The notes: generated from the sequence alone by a model not told the origin. Shown: positions 17,857 through 27,326, counted from the first letter of the stretch. The stretch is DNA of 64,000 nt from JBNFVY01 sp049943335 (GCF_049943335.1 NZ_JBNFVY010000001.1:682001-746000); one strand, 5' to 3'. Numbers and translations: made by a program.

Positions 17857-18555
17857 TCACTTTTCCTTTCTCAACAGCGCATCACGCGATGTTGATCGGA
17901 ATTCGCGCCGCCATAGCACCCAGCAGGTCACGCCCGTGGCCAGTATCAGCGCAGGCGCGCCAAGAAGCCAAGCCAACGATCCGAGGGCGAAGTAGATCGC
18001 GCGCAGTCCCCGGTTGAACGCGCGGGCGGCATTGATGTTGATCGTTGCTGCCTGCTCGGCCCGGTGCATGGCGGTCGGATCTTGGGGGTCATTCGGAACC
18101 GCTGCCATAAGCACGGCGCAATAGCCAAACAGCCGATGTGACCAGATGAACTTCAGCAGCGCATTGGTCAGGAACAGGATGACCACGATGATCTTCAGCT
18201 CGTAGATCACGATCGGGGTATTCGACAGGGTCAGATCCTCGGCCACGCCCATCAGGCGTTCGGCGTTTCCGATCAGCGCCAGACCGCCGCCAATGGCAAT
18301 CAGGCAGGTCGAAGCAAAAAACGTGATCCCCTGACGCAGGGTGTTCAGGATGGCGCCATCCAGGATGCGCGGTTGCCGCGAAACCATCGTGCGCATCCAT
18401 TCGCGCCTGTAGTTTGCCATGATGCGTGACACCGATGGCTCTTTGGCCGAAGGGTGTTCTATGCGCCATCCTATGACCAGATAACTGAGCATCAGCAAAC
18501 CGACGGCCATCCCATCGAGGGTTGAAAAAGCGGTCAGGCGGTGAAGCATATCCAT
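17857..18555 (-). CDS. DUF599 family membrane protein
   Basis: The protein is 232 residues from the ATG at 18553-18555 (MDMLHRLTAF). The frame extends upstream to 18636, where the divergent glcD begins, so a later start is preferred; neither start has a strong ribosome site. Four membrane segments are visible (about 11-30, 72-97, 115-135, 190-215), with the family stretch RRREWMRTMVSRQPRILDG-like (here YRREWMRTMVSRQPRILDG). DUF599 proteins are inner-membrane proteins of unknown function. Confidence 0.82.
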   Translation of the reverse strand: MDMLHRLTAFSTLDGMAVGLLMLSYLVIGWRIEHPSAKEPSVSRIMANYRREWMRTMVSRQPRILDGAILNTLRQGITFFASTCLIAIGGGLALIGNAERLMGVAEDLTLSNTPIVIYELKIIVVILFLTNALLKFIWSHRLFGYCAVLMAAVPNDPQDPTAMHRAEQAATININAARAFNRGLRAIYFALGSLAWLLGAPALILATGVTCWVLWRREFRSTSRDALLRKEK

Positions 18556-18635
18556 GCCGATACTGATAACAATGCGCAGCGACCCTTGCCAGATCATATT
18601 ATTGGTTATATTTCCTGACCAATCCGGAGATTTCA

Positions 18636-20066
18636 ATGGAAATGCCTGTTCCTAACCCGTCGATCCTCTCGCGCAAGGATCAAATTGTGCTGCGTCTGCG
18701 CGCGGCTTTGTCGGACGACGCCGTGATCTGGGATCACCGAGAGACACGCGCCTACGAATGTGACGCGCTTACTGCTTATCGGTGTCCGCCCTTGGCCGTG
18801 TGCCTGCCCGCCAGCACCGACGAGGTCGCCTCTGTGATGCGCATTTGCCATGACGAAGGTGTGCCGGTTGTGCCGCGCGGCGCTGGCACGTCTTTGGCCG
18901 GTGGATCGCTGCCGACGGCAGATGCCGTGGTTATCGGGGTGGCGCGGATGACCCGGACCCTGGACATAAGCTATCGTGATCGCATCATGCGCGTTCAGAC
19001 CGGACGCACCAATCTGTCGGTAACGGGCGAGATCGAGACCCAGGGTTTTTTCTATGCGCCCGATCCGTCGTCGCAGCTGGCTTGCGCGATAGCGGGGAAC
19101 ATCGCGATGAATTCCGGTGGGGCGCATTGCTTGAAATACGGTGTAACCACAAACAACCTGTTGGGCGTGACCATGGTAATGGCCGATGGCGAAGTGGTCG
19201 AAATCGGCGGCGAGACGCTGGAAAGTGCGGGGCTGGACCTGATCGGGCTGATCTGTGGCAGTGAAGGTCAGCTGGGCATCGTGACCGAGGCCGTGTTGCG
19301 AATTCTGCCCAAGCCCGAAGGCGCGCGGCCCGTATTGATTGGCTTTGACAGCAACGAAGTCGCCGGGGCTTGCGTGTCCGACATCATCAAGGCCGGAATT
19401 CTGCCTGTGGCGATCGAATTCATGGACCGGCCGTGCATTCGCGCGACCGAAGATTTCGCCAAGGCAGGATATCCCGATTGCGAGGCACTGCTGATCGTTG
19501 AGGTCGAAGGCTCCGAGGCCGAAATCAACGCGCAACTGGCCCGGATCGTCGCTATCGCGCAAACTCATCAGCCGGTCGAACTGCGCGAAAGCCGCAGCCC
19601 CGAAGAAAGCGCGCGTATCTGGCTGGGGCGCAAATCCGCCTTTGGCGCGATGGGCCAAATCAACGATTACATGTGTCTGGACGGAACGATACCGGTGTCC
19701 GAACTGCCGCGCGTGCTGCGCCGTATCGGCGAGTTGTCCGATGAATATGGGCTGAAAGTGGGGAATGTATTTCATGCCGGTGACGGAAATATGCACCCGC
19801 TGATCCTGTTTGATGCCAACAAGCCGGGCGATCTGGAAAAGTGCGAGGCGATGGGGGCCGATATCTTGCGGCTTTGCGTCGAGGTGGGGGGGTGCCTGAC
19901 CGGCGAGCATGGCGTGGGCGTGGAAAAGCGCGACCTGATGGGGCATCAATATGCGGCTGCCGACCTGGAGGCACAGATGCAGGTCAAAGATGTGTTTGAC
20001 CCGGATTGGCTGCTGAATCCGGCGAAAGTGTTTCCGCTGCAGGCCACAGCGGATCGGCGCGCATAG
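18636..20066 (+). CDS. glcD: Glycolate oxidase FAD subunit GlcD
   Basis: The 476-residue flavoprotein has the PCMH-type FAD domain (VPRGAGTSLAGGSLP near 86-100; IAGNIAMNSGGAHCLKYG near 152-169; SEGQLGIVTEAVLRILP) and the C-terminal oxidase domain ending with GNVFHAGDGNMHPLI and CLTGEHGVGVEK. It oxidises glycolate (or D-lactate-like 2-hydroxy acids) and passes electrons to GlcE/GlcF. GGAG precedes the ATG by 6 bases. glcE and glcF follow in order, which fixes the identity. Confidence 0.95.
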   Translation: MEMPVPNPSILSRKDQIVLRLRAALSDDAVIWDHRETRAYECDALTAYRCPPLAVCLPASTDEVASVMRICHDEGVPVVPRGAGTSLAGGSLPTADAVVIGVARMTRTLDISYRDRIMRVQTGRTNLSVTGEIETQGFFYAPDPSSQLACAIAGNIAMNSGGAHCLKYGVTTNNLLGVTMVMADGEVVEIGGETLESAGLDLIGLICGSEGQLGIVTEAVLRILPKPEGARPVLIGFDSNEVAGACVSDIIKAGILPVAIEFMDRPCIRATEDFAKAGYPDCEALLIVEVEGSEAEINAQLARIVAIAQTHQPVELRESRSPEESARIWLGRKSAFGAMGQINDYMCLDGTIPVSELPRVLRRIGELSDEYGLKVGNVFHAGDGNMHPLILFDANKPGDLEKCEAMGADILRLCVEVGGCLTGEHGVGVEKRDLMGHQYAAADLEAQMQVKDVFDPDWLLNPAKVFPLQATADRRA

Positions 20067-20115
20067 CGACTTTGCGCGCCGCCCTTGCACGCGCCATTGG
20101 GATGATCTGGAGAAC

Positions 20116-21252
20116 ATGCGTATGGTGATTGCACCTGACAGTGAAGCGGAGTTGGCCGAGGCGATTGCTGGGGCGAAGGCGCCTTTGTGGGTCATCGGCG
20201 GCGGGACACGCCTTGTGCCCGAGGGAGCGCCATTGTCTGTCGCGCGGCTGTCGGGGATCACACTATATGAGCCTGGCGCGTTGACGATGATCGCCCGGGC
20301 CGGCACGCCCCTGGGCGACATCGAAGCAGCGCTGGACGCCGAAGGGCAGATGCTGGCCTTTGAACCTTATGACGTGTCGGGGCTGACCGGATCCACGGGC
20401 CAAAGCACCATTGGCGGCGTGTTCGCGACAAACGCCAGCGGGCCACGCCGCGCGCAAGCGGGGGCAGCGCGCGATTTCCTTTTGGGCGTGCGGTTCGTGG
20501 ATGGCGCTGGCCAGATCGTCAAGAATGGCGGGCGGGTCATGAAGAATGTAACCGGCTACGACCTGGTCAAACTGATGGCGGGGGCGCATGGCACACTGGG
20601 CGTACTGAGTGAGGTAAGCTTCAAGGTTCTTCCCAAGCCCGAAGTGGCGCAGAGCATCGCGATTAACGGACTTGACGATGGCACCGCGATTGATGCGATG
20701 GCCGCTGCCCTGGCATCGCCATACGACGTTAGCGGCGCTGCACATTGGAGCAAGGGGGCCGCAGGCCATCCTGTGACCCATATCCGTATCGAAGGGTTTG
20801 CCGACTCGGTTGCCTATCGCGCCGAGCGTCTGGTCGCTCTGCTGTCGCAATTTGGCGATGTCATGGCGACCGACGATCTTGCCCAAGTCAACGCGCGCTG
20901 GACCCAGACGCGCGATGCGGCCCCATTCACGGGTAGCGGGCGGGATGTCTGGCGCCTGTCGGTCCGGCCCAGTCAGGCCGCCAGTATCGTGGCACGCCTG
21001 CCGAGCGCGCTGTTCAACCAAGGCTGGCGCGAAGTGATCTATGACTGGGGCGGTGCGCGTGTCTGGCTGCAGGTAGAGCCAGGCACAGACTTGCGCGCGC
21101 ATCTGGGCGAATTTACCGGCCACGCCACGCTGATCCGGGGTAGCGGCGCGCCCCGTTTTCCCCCGCAACAGCCGGCCATCGCGCGGATCAGCGCCGCGCT
21201 ACGGGCCAAATTCGATCCGCGCAGCATATTGAACCGGGGGCTTATGGGCTGA
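20116..21252 (+). CDS. glcE: Glycolate oxidase FAD-binding subunit GlcE
   Basis: The 378-residue protein resembles GlcD in the FAD-binding half (LWVIGGGTRLVPEG; YDVSGLTGSTGQSTIGGVFATN in parts; GGRVMKNVTGYDLVKLMAGAHGTLG in parts) but is shorter, as expected for GlcE. It ends one base into the next start codon (TGATG). GlcE is required for the active GlcDEF complex at the inner membrane. CTGGAG lies just upstream of the ATG. Confidence 0.94.
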   Translation: MRMVIAPDSEAELAEAIAGAKAPLWVIGGGTRLVPEGAPLSVARLSGITLYEPGALTMIARAGTPLGDIEAALDAEGQMLAFEPYDVSGLTGSTGQSTIGGVFATNASGPRRAQAGAARDFLLGVRFVDGAGQIVKNGGRVMKNVTGYDLVKLMAGAHGTLGVLSEVSFKVLPKPEVAQSIAINGLDDGTAIDAMAAALASPYDVSGAAHWSKGAAGHPVTHIRIEGFADSVAYRAERLVALLSQFGDVMATDDLAQVNARWTQTRDAAPFTGSGRDVWRLSVRPSQAASIVARLPSALFNQGWREVIYDWGGARVWLQVEPGTDLRAHLGEFTGHATLIRGSGAPRFPPQQPAIARISAALRAKFDPRSILNRGLMG

Positions 21253-22535
21253 TGCAAACGAATTTCACAGAAGAGCAGTTGCAAGATCCGGGGCTGAATC
21301 GGGCGAACGAGATTCTGCGCGCCTGTGTGCACTGTGGCTTTTGCACCGCGACCTGCCCGACCTACCAGGTGCTCGGCGACGAATTGGACAGTCCGCGCGG
21401 CCGCATCTACCTGATCAAGGACATGCTGGAATCCGGACGTCCGGCGGATGAAAAAACGGTCAAACACGTGGACCGCTGCCTGTCGTGCCTGGCCTGCATG
21501 ACCACCTGCCCCAGCGGCGTACATTACATGCACCTGGTTGATCACGCCCGGGTGCATATCGAACAAACCTACCGCCGCCCGTGGCGTGACCGGGCGTTGC
21601 GGTGGGTGTTGGCCAAAGTGCTGCCATATCCGGGCCGTTTCCGGTTGGCTTTGCTGTTGGCCAAGCTGGGCCGCCCTTTCAAGCGCTTTGTGCCTGATGC
21701 GCGGCTGCGCGCGATGCTGGACATGGCGCCGCGTGACATCCCGCCAGTCAGTCGCAATGACGATCCGCAAACATTTTGCGCGCACGGTCCGCGCAAGATG
21801 CGCGTGGCGCTGATGACTGGCTGCGCGCAGCGCGCGCTGAACACGGATATCAACGATGCCACGATCCGCTTGCTCACGCGGTTGGGCTGCGAAGTCGTGA
21901 TCACAAAGGGGCAGGGATGTTGCGGTGCGCTGACCCATCACATGGGCCGCGAAGCAGATGCGCATGCCAGCGCGGCGGCCAACATGGATGCGTGGTTGGT
22001 CGAACACCGGCGCGACCCGCTGGATGCCATTGTCATCAATACGTCGGGCTGTGGCACGACTGTAAAGGACTATGGCCACATGTTCCGGACCACCGAACGC
22101 GCCAGTGACGCCGCAACTGTTGCCGACCTGGCTTGCGACGTATCCGAAGTTCTATCTCGGCTGGATTTGCCCGAAGGCCGGCAGAACCTGCGGGTCGCCT
22201 ATCACGCGGCCTGTTCGCTGCAGCATGGGCAAAAGATCACCCATGCGCCCAAGGCCCTTTTGAAGCGCGCTGGATTCGAAATTGTAGAACCGGCCGACAG
22301 CCATCTGTGCTGCGGCAGCGCGGGGACGTATAACCTGATGCAGCCCGAGATCAGTGCGAAACTGAAACGCCGCAAGGTCGAGACATTAGAAGCCACGTCG
22401 CCTCAGGTGATCGCGGCGGGCAACATCGGCTGCATGATGCAGATTGGTATGGGCACCGAGGTGCCCGTCGTGCACACGGTTCAATTGCTCGACTGGGCGA
22501 CCGGTGGGCCAAAGCCGCGCGTCCTTGGCGGCTGA
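21252..22535 (+). CDS. glcF: Glycolate oxidase iron-sulfur subunit GlcF
   Basis: The 427-residue protein has two 4Fe-4S motifs, CVHCGFCTATCP (Cys25/28/31/35) and CLSCLACMTTCP (Cys76/79/82/86), then two CCG-type cysteine domains (GQGCCGALTHH; DSHLCCGSAGTYNL). This is the electron-transfer subunit of glycolate oxidase. It closes the glcDEF operon. No glc regulator is adjacent. Confidence 0.95.
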   Translation: MQTNFTEEQLQDPGLNRANEILRACVHCGFCTATCPTYQVLGDELDSPRGRIYLIKDMLESGRPADEKTVKHVDRCLSCLACMTTCPSGVHYMHLVDHARVHIEQTYRRPWRDRALRWVLAKVLPYPGRFRLALLLAKLGRPFKRFVPDARLRAMLDMAPRDIPPVSRNDDPQTFCAHGPRKMRVALMTGCAQRALNTDINDATIRLLTRLGCEVVITKGQGCCGALTHHMGREADAHASAAANMDAWLVEHRRDPLDAIVINTSGCGTTVKDYGHMFRTTERASDAATVADLACDVSEVLSRLDLPEGRQNLRVAYHAACSLQHGQKITHAPKALLKRAGFEIVEPADSHLCCGSAGTYNLMQPEISAKLKRRKVETLEATSPQVIAAGNIGCMMQIGMGTEVPVVHTVQLLDWATGGPKPRVLGG

Positions 22536-22659
22536 TGTGGCGGCGCCGTGCGTTGTAGGCCGTGTGCAATCACGGATCGCACCCACGCATTATCCCTAAA
22601 TCAACCATAATCAGCCACATTCTTGCCCCAAGCCGTACGTATCGATTTGGGAATGATGC

Positions 22660-23499
22660 ATGGGATGGGCTGGGCGGATGCCGGTAATACGACTTTTGAT
22701 TTCGATGGTTCTGGTGGTCTTGGCGGGTACAGCGATGGCAGACCGCGCTTCGGGGCTGCAGGTCATGATGACCGGCGCTCAGGCCAAGGGCTGGGATGCG
22801 GTCGGTCGGATCAGTTTCGCAGGCAAAAGCTTTTGCACCGGTGCCCTGATCGCGCCCGATCTGGTTTTGACGGCAGCACACTGCTTGTATGACATCGACA
22901 CAGGCAAGCAGGTGCCGGTGGAATCCATCCAATTTCAGGCGGCGTTTCGCAATGGGCGTGCCACGGCCGAACTGCCAGTGCGTACCGCAGTCATTCATCC
23001 TGAATTTCGCTTTACCCATGACGACCGCGTGCTGCGCGTGACGCGGGATCTGGCGCTGCTGCGTCTGACGCGGCCCGTTCGATCGGCTACGGTTCTTCCT
23101 TTCGGAATCGGGGACAGCCCTAAGCGGGGCGAAAAGGTCGACGTTGTTTCTTATGCTCAGGACCGCGCGACATCGCCGGCATTGCAGGAAAGTTGCCGTG
23201 TTGTGGCCCGGCAGTCCGGCGTGCTGGTCATGGACTGTGATGTCGACTTCGGGTCATCCGGGGCACCGGTCTTCATGATCCATCAGGGCCGCGCGCAGAT
23301 CGTGTCGGTCGTCTCGGCCAAGGCAATGATGCGAGACAAACAGGTCGCGCTCGGCTCGACTCTGGCCGCCTCGATTTCCGAATTGCATGCCCTGCTGAGG
23401 TCTGCTGATGCACAGGTCTTCACCGACGTCCAACCGCTGGCCAACCGGATCGCCCCCACCGGCGCACCCGAAGCCGGCGCCAAGTTCGAAAGGCCCTGA
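22660..23499 (+). CDS. Secreted trypsin-like serine protease, copy 1
   Basis: The 279-residue protein (273 if the ATG at 22678 is used) opens with a signal peptide (MPVIRLLISMVLVVLAGTAMA). Numbered from the second ATG, the S1 triad is His68 (VLTAAHC), Asp124 (RDLALLRL) and Ser194 (FGSSGAPVF). It is probably exported to the periplasm or medium. A homologue follows after one base, and both end with a similar tail (GAKFERP here). The substrate is unknown; the GSSGAP form of the active-site loop suggests limited specificity information. Confidence 0.85.
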   Translation: MGWAGRMPVIRLLISMVLVVLAGTAMADRASGLQVMMTGAQAKGWDAVGRISFAGKSFCTGALIAPDLVLTAAHCLYDIDTGKQVPVESIQFQAAFRNGRATAELPVRTAVIHPEFRFTHDDRVLRVTRDLALLRLTRPVRSATVLPFGIGDSPKRGEKVDVVSYAQDRATSPALQESCRVVARQSGVLVMDCDVDFGSSGAPVFMIHQGRAQIVSVVSAKAMMRDKQVALGSTLAASISELHALLRSADAQVFTDVQPLANRIAPTGAPEAGAKFERP

Positions 23500-23500
23500 G

Positions 23501-24376
23501 ATGACACTGGCGCTGCGCATGTTTCGCAAGGTTATGGGAATGCTGGCGGCGGCCGCGATCGCCTTGGCCGCGTGCGTGGCGGCGGCAGCGATGGCATCCA
23601 ATGCAGCCGCGGCCCAAGACGCGCCTTTGGTCAGTCTCGATAGTTGGGGGAAATCGCGCGGATGGGAAGCCGTGGGCGTGCTTGAACTTGAAGGCAATCG
23701 CCGGTGCACAGGCACCCTGATCGCGCCGGACCATGTCCTGACAGCCGCGCACTGTGTTCACGATCCGGCAACGGGCAAAAAGACACCGGCCAGCAGCATC
23801 GTTTTCAACGCGGGCTGGCGCGACGGGCGGTCGGTTGCCAAGCGCCGCGTCACCGCATGGGTGATCCCCGAAGGCTATGCAGATGCCGTGGCCCAAACTG
23901 CGCGGCAGATCTCTCTGGACTTGGCTTTGCTGCGTCTGGATGCACCGATCCCGGCGACGCATGCCGATCCCTACATAACAGATGGGGCCATACGCCCCGG
24001 CGAAACCGTCAGTGTGGTCAGCTACGGTGCGGGGCGATTTGACGCCCCATCGCGTCAACGCGCCTGTGATGTCACGCGAGCTTATGGTGCGGTCAAAGCG
24101 CTGACTTGTAAAGCGGTTCAGGGGTCGTCTGGATCGCCGGTGTTTGCCTTGCGCGGGCCGCGACCCCGGATCGTGGCGGTGGTGTCGGCCATTGCGCAAA
24201 GCGACCAGGGCCAGATCACCTATGCGATGGACGTGGAACATTTGGTGCCACGCTTGAAGGCGCGCTTGGCGGCAGGGCGATCCATGCCGGTGGCCAGCCG
24301 CAACGAAACCGCTGTACGCCGGATCACCGTTGGTGGGCCGAAAAGCGCATCGGGCGCGCGCTTCGTCAAACCCTGA
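23501..24376 (+). CDS. Secreted trypsin-like serine protease, copy 2
   Basis: The 291-residue protein starts at the ATG one base after the first protease. It has an N-terminal hydrophobic signal (about 10-38), ending AAAAQD; a lipobox-like LAAC at 22-25 is also present, so lipidation cannot be excluded. The triad is His84 (VLTAAHC), Asp140 (LDLALLRL) and Ser210 (QGSSGSPVF). Its order of motifs and its C-terminal tail GARFVKP mirror the first copy, which points to tandem duplication. Translation is probably coupled. Confidence 0.85.
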   Translation: MTLALRMFRKVMGMLAAAAIALAACVAAAAMASNAAAAQDAPLVSLDSWGKSRGWEAVGVLELEGNRRCTGTLIAPDHVLTAAHCVHDPATGKKTPASSIVFNAGWRDGRSVAKRRVTAWVIPEGYADAVAQTARQISLDLALLRLDAPIPATHADPYITDGAIRPGETVSVVSYGAGRFDAPSRQRACDVTRAYGAVKALTCKAVQGSSGSPVFALRGPRPRIVAVVSAIAQSDQGQITYAMDVEHLVPRLKARLAAGRSMPVASRNETAVRRITVGGPKSASGARFVKP

Positions 24377-24467
24377 CTTTGGCCGGTCAGCACGGGCCTT
24401 GAACCGCGATTTATCACTTCCTACATCAGTTTCACCGGACGCCGATGAACGGGCCCGGTTACCCCAT

Positions 24468-24514
24468 GGCCCTGCCGATCTGTGGAGGGCCGATACGTTA
24501 TTGCTCAGATGGAG
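24468..24514 (+). promoter_or_regulatory. ROSE-like RNA thermometer in the hsp20 leader
   Basis: The leader holds a strong stem (GGCCCT 24468-24473 with AGGGCC 24486-24491) followed by TTGCT (24501-24505) positioned to fold onto the ribosome site GGAG (24511-24514), 8 bases before the ATG. A UUGCU or UYGCU element pairing imperfectly with the Shine-Dalgarno, behind other hairpins, is the hallmark of ROSE elements on small heat-shock genes. The fold itself is inferred by eye. Confidence 0.5.
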
Positions 24515-24522
24515 AATGACAC

Positions 24523-24993
24523 ATGCGTAACTTCGACATGACCCCCTTCTACCGCTCGACCGTCGGTTTCGACCAGATTGCCGACCTGATGGACCGCGTT
24601 CTTGCGGGCGAGCCGACGCAATCAAACTACCCCCCTTACAACATCGAAAAGCTCGGGGAAGACAGTTGGCGGATTTCGATCGCCGTGGCAGGGTTCGCGG
24701 ACGAAGACCTGACGGTCGAAACCCGTGAAAACGCGCTGGTGATCACTGGTCGCAAGGCCGACGCCGACGCGGACCGGACCTATCTGCATCGCGGCATCGC
24801 GACGCGCGCTTTTGAGCGCCGCTTCCATATGGCTGAGCACGTGCATGTAACCGGCGCGGCCCATGAAAACGGCATGCTCCACATCGATCTGGTCCGCGAA
24901 GTGCCCGAGGCACTCAAGCCGCGCACCATCGCGATTACCGCATCAAAGCCGGCTGCCGTCGAAGCCAGCGTTGTAGAAAAAGCCGACGCCTGA
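24523..24993 (+). CDS. Small heat-shock protein (Hsp20/IbpA type)
   Basis: The 156-residue protein has the IbpA-like N-terminus (MTPFYRSTVGFDQIADLMD at 6-24), an alpha-crystallin domain with YNIEKLGEDSWRISIAVAG and FERRFHMAEHV, and the conserved GMLHIDLVREVPE near the end. These proteins hold unfolding proteins in a refoldable state. The leader is ROSE-like, which predicts translational heat induction. A strong terminator follows. Confidence 0.92.
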   Translation: MRNFDMTPFYRSTVGFDQIADLMDRVLAGEPTQSNYPPYNIEKLGEDSWRISIAVAGFADEDLTVETRENALVITGRKADADADRTYLHRGIATRAFERRFHMAEHVHVTGAAHENGMLHIDLVREVPEALKPRTIAITASKPAAVEASVVEKADA

Positions 24994-25013
24994 TCTGCGC
25001 GAACCAAAGCGAA

Positions 25014-25040
25014 AACGCCCCGGTTTTTGGCCGGGGCGTT
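25014..25040 (-). terminator. Terminator between hsp20 and gabD
   Basis: A perfect 10-base-pair stem, AACGCCCCGG (25014-25023) with CCGGGGCGTT (25031-25040), closes a 7-base loop. Read on the minus strand it ends in a TTTT run, so it is a good intrinsic terminator for the convergent gabD gene and may also serve hsp20. Confidence 0.85.
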
Positions 25041-25060
25041 CTGCAATTTAGAGCGTCCAA

Positions 25061-26539
25061 TCAGACGGACAGGCAGATGTATTTCATTTCCAGGTAGTCT
25101 TCGATCCCGAACTTGCTGCCCTCGCGCCCAAGCCCGGACTGTTTGACCCCGCCAAACGGCGCAACCTCGGTAGAAATGAGTCCGGTATTCACACCGACGA
25201 TCCCGTATTCCAGAGCCTCGGCCACCTTGTAAACGCGGCTCAGGTCGTTGGCATAAAAATAGCTGGCCAGTCCGAAAATGGTATCGTTGGCCATGGCGAT
25301 CACGTCGTCTTCGTCCTTGAAACGGAAGAGCGGAGCCACCGGGCCGAAGGTTTCCTCGGACGCGACTTTCATGTCCTGGGTGACGCCGGTCACGATGGTC
25401 GGGCCAAAAAAGTTGCCTTCCATCTGGTGCGGTTCACCGCCAAGGATCACTTTGCCGCCCTTGGATTTGGCGTCGGCGATATGACCCTGGACCTTTTCGA
25501 TGGCACCCCCATTGATTAGCGGACCAAGGTCCGTGCCGTCCTCCAGCCCGTCGCCAACCTTCATTTCGCGAACCCGCGTCTTCAGCTTTTCGGCAAATGT
25601 GTCATACACGCCGTCCTGGACATAGATGCGGTTGGCACAGACGCAGGTTTGCCCATTGTTACGAAACTTGCACGTGATGGCGCCTTCCACGGCGGCGTCC
25701 AGATCGGCATCGTCAAACACGATGAAGGGCGCATTTCCACCCAGTTCCATCGAACATTTCATGACCTGATCTGCGGCCTGTTTCAACAAGATGCGGCCCA
25801 CATCGGTGCTGCCTGTGAAAGACAGTTTCCGTACTTTGGGGTTTTCGCAAAACTCTTTGCCAACGTCCGAACTGCGCGACGATGGCACGATCGACAACAC
25901 GCCCTTGGGGATCCCCGCCCGTTCGGCCAGCACGCCGAGCGCCAGCGCCGACAGAGGCGTTTCCGAGGCCGGGCGCGCAACAAAAGCGCAGCCCACCGCC
26001 AGCGCAGGCCCGACCTTGCGGGTGATCATGGCGTTGGGAAAGTTCCAAGGGGTGATCGATGCGGCCACTCCGATGGGCTGGCGGATGACTTGAATGCGTT
26101 TGTCAGGCTGATGGCCCGGAATGGTTTCGCCATAGACGCGCTTGGCTTCTTCGGAAAACCATTCGATGAAGGATGCGCCATAGCCAATCTCGCCCTTGGC
26201 TTCGCCCAACGGTTTTCCCTGTTCAGCGGTCAGGATGATACCCAGATCGGTCTGATTGGCCATTATCAGATCGTACCATTTGCGCAGGATTGCCGCGCGT
26301 TCCTTGCCGGTCTTGGCGGCCCAGCCCTTTTGGGCATCATGCGCGGCGTCAATAGCGCGCGCGACTTCGGCGCGGCCCAGGTCGGCCACATTGGCGATCG
26401 TGTCGCCCCGCGCGGGGTTGACGACAGCAAAGGTCGCGCCGTCATCCGCATTTACCCAGTCGCCAGCGATGTACGCCTTGGTGACCAGCAGACTGGGATC
26501 CTTCAGCAGATCGGCAAGATTGGTTTCTGTGTCTTTCAT
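25061..26539 (-). CDS. gabD: NAD(P)-dependent succinate-semialdehyde dehydrogenase
   Basis: The 492-residue aldehyde dehydrogenase has the Rossmann stretch TPWNFPNAMITRK, FTGSTDVGR, the catalytic Glu in MELGGNAP and the catalytic Cys in NNGQTCVCANR. The arrangement fits the GabD family, and the second Cys beside the catalytic one is common there. It oxidises succinate semialdehyde to succinate. No gabT is adjacent, so the substrate call is family-based. GAGAGG precedes the ATG. Confidence 0.9.
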   Translation of the reverse strand: MKDTETNLADLLKDPSLLVTKAYIAGDWVNADDGATFAVVNPARGDTIANVADLGRAEVARAIDAAHDAQKGWAAKTGKERAAILRKWYDLIMANQTDLGIILTAEQGKPLGEAKGEIGYGASFIEWFSEEAKRVYGETIPGHQPDKRIQVIRQPIGVAASITPWNFPNAMITRKVGPALAVGCAFVARPASETPLSALALGVLAERAGIPKGVLSIVPSSRSSDVGKEFCENPKVRKLSFTGSTDVGRILLKQAADQVMKCSMELGGNAPFIVFDDADLDAAVEGAITCKFRNNGQTCVCANRIYVQDGVYDTFAEKLKTRVREMKVGDGLEDGTDLGPLINGGAIEKVQGHIADAKSKGGKVILGGEPHQMEGNFFGPTIVTGVTQDMKVASEETFGPVAPLFRFKDEDDVIAMANDTIFGLASYFYANDLSRVYKVAEALEYGIVGVNTGLISTEVAPFGGVKQSGLGREGSKFGIEDYLEMKYICLSV

Positions 26540-26690
26540 TGGGGCCTCTCATTTTCAGCGATGTCTGCGCGGGTGCAGGCGCAAGGTCTGGCTTGGTATC
26601 AACACATGGCCGCGCATGCGGTTCCGTGGTCAAGTTGTTTACATTTCTTAACGCGTCGCACAAAGTGCCCCAGAGACAAGGGGATGAACC

Positions 26691-27326
26691 GTGCGGTGGT
26701 TTGCGATCATTTTGGCGTTGTTGTTCGCCGGCCCGATAGCGGCCCTGAACGTTACCGACGGGGACACGTTTTCGGATCAGGGCGTGACCTACAGGCTGGA
26801 AGGCATCGACGCACCGGAACTGGCGCAGGTCTGCGGGACAGCTCAGACGCGCCAGTGGAAATGCGGCGAGCAAGCCAAGGAATATCTGGCGCGCTTGATG
26901 CGTGCCGGAGAGGTCCGCTGCTCGCGCCATGGAACGGACGCCTACGGCCGGGTCATCGCGACCTGTTCCGCAGGCGGGGTCGATCTTGGCGCGCAGATGG
27001 TGGCCAGCGGGCATGCCTGGGCCTTTACCAAATATTCCACCCGCTACGTTGATGAAGAAAAGCAGGCGTTGTTTGCAAAGCTTGGGATTTGGTCAGCGCC
27101 ATCGGTGCCCGCATGGGAATATCGCGAACGCGCGTGGACAGCGTCGGCCCAGCAGGCACCGGCGAATTGTCCGATCAAAGGGAACATTTCCAAGAACGGT
27201 CGGATCTATCACACGCCCTGGAGCCCTTGGTACGCCAAGACCCGGATTAACACGTCCAAGGGGGAGCGGTGGTTTTGTTCAGAGGCGGAAGCGTTAGCGG
27301 CCGGTTGGCGTTCGGCGCGATGGTAG
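26691..27326 (+). CDS. Secreted thermonuclease-like (SNase) protein
   Basis: The 211-residue protein begins with GTG at 26691 behind AGGGGA. A signal peptide (MRWFAIILALLFAGPIAA) leads into an SNase fold: VTDGDTF, LEGIDAPE, CSRHGTDAYGR. The C-terminal 45 residues (NCPIKGNISKNGRIYH then WCSEAEALAAGWR-like) form a small conserved Cys/Trp-rich tail seen on bacterial exported nucleases. It probably degrades nucleic acid outside the cytoplasm. The canonical DxYGR arginine is kept. Confidence 0.87.
   Translation: MRWFAIILALLFAGPIAALNVTDGDTFSDQGVTYRLEGIDAPELAQVCGTAQTRQWKCGEQAKEYLARLMRAGEVRCSRHGTDAYGRVIATCSAGGVDLGAQMVASGHAWAFTKYSTRYVDEEKQALFAKLGIWSAPSVPAWEYRERAWTASAQQAPANCPIKGNISKNGRIYHTPWSPWYAKTRINTSKGERWFCSEAEALAAGWRSARW

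Noticed and set aside
18636..20321. Antisense frame across glcD and the start of glcE
   Set aside because: Both overlapped plus-strand genes are well supported by motifs; the antisense frame has none.
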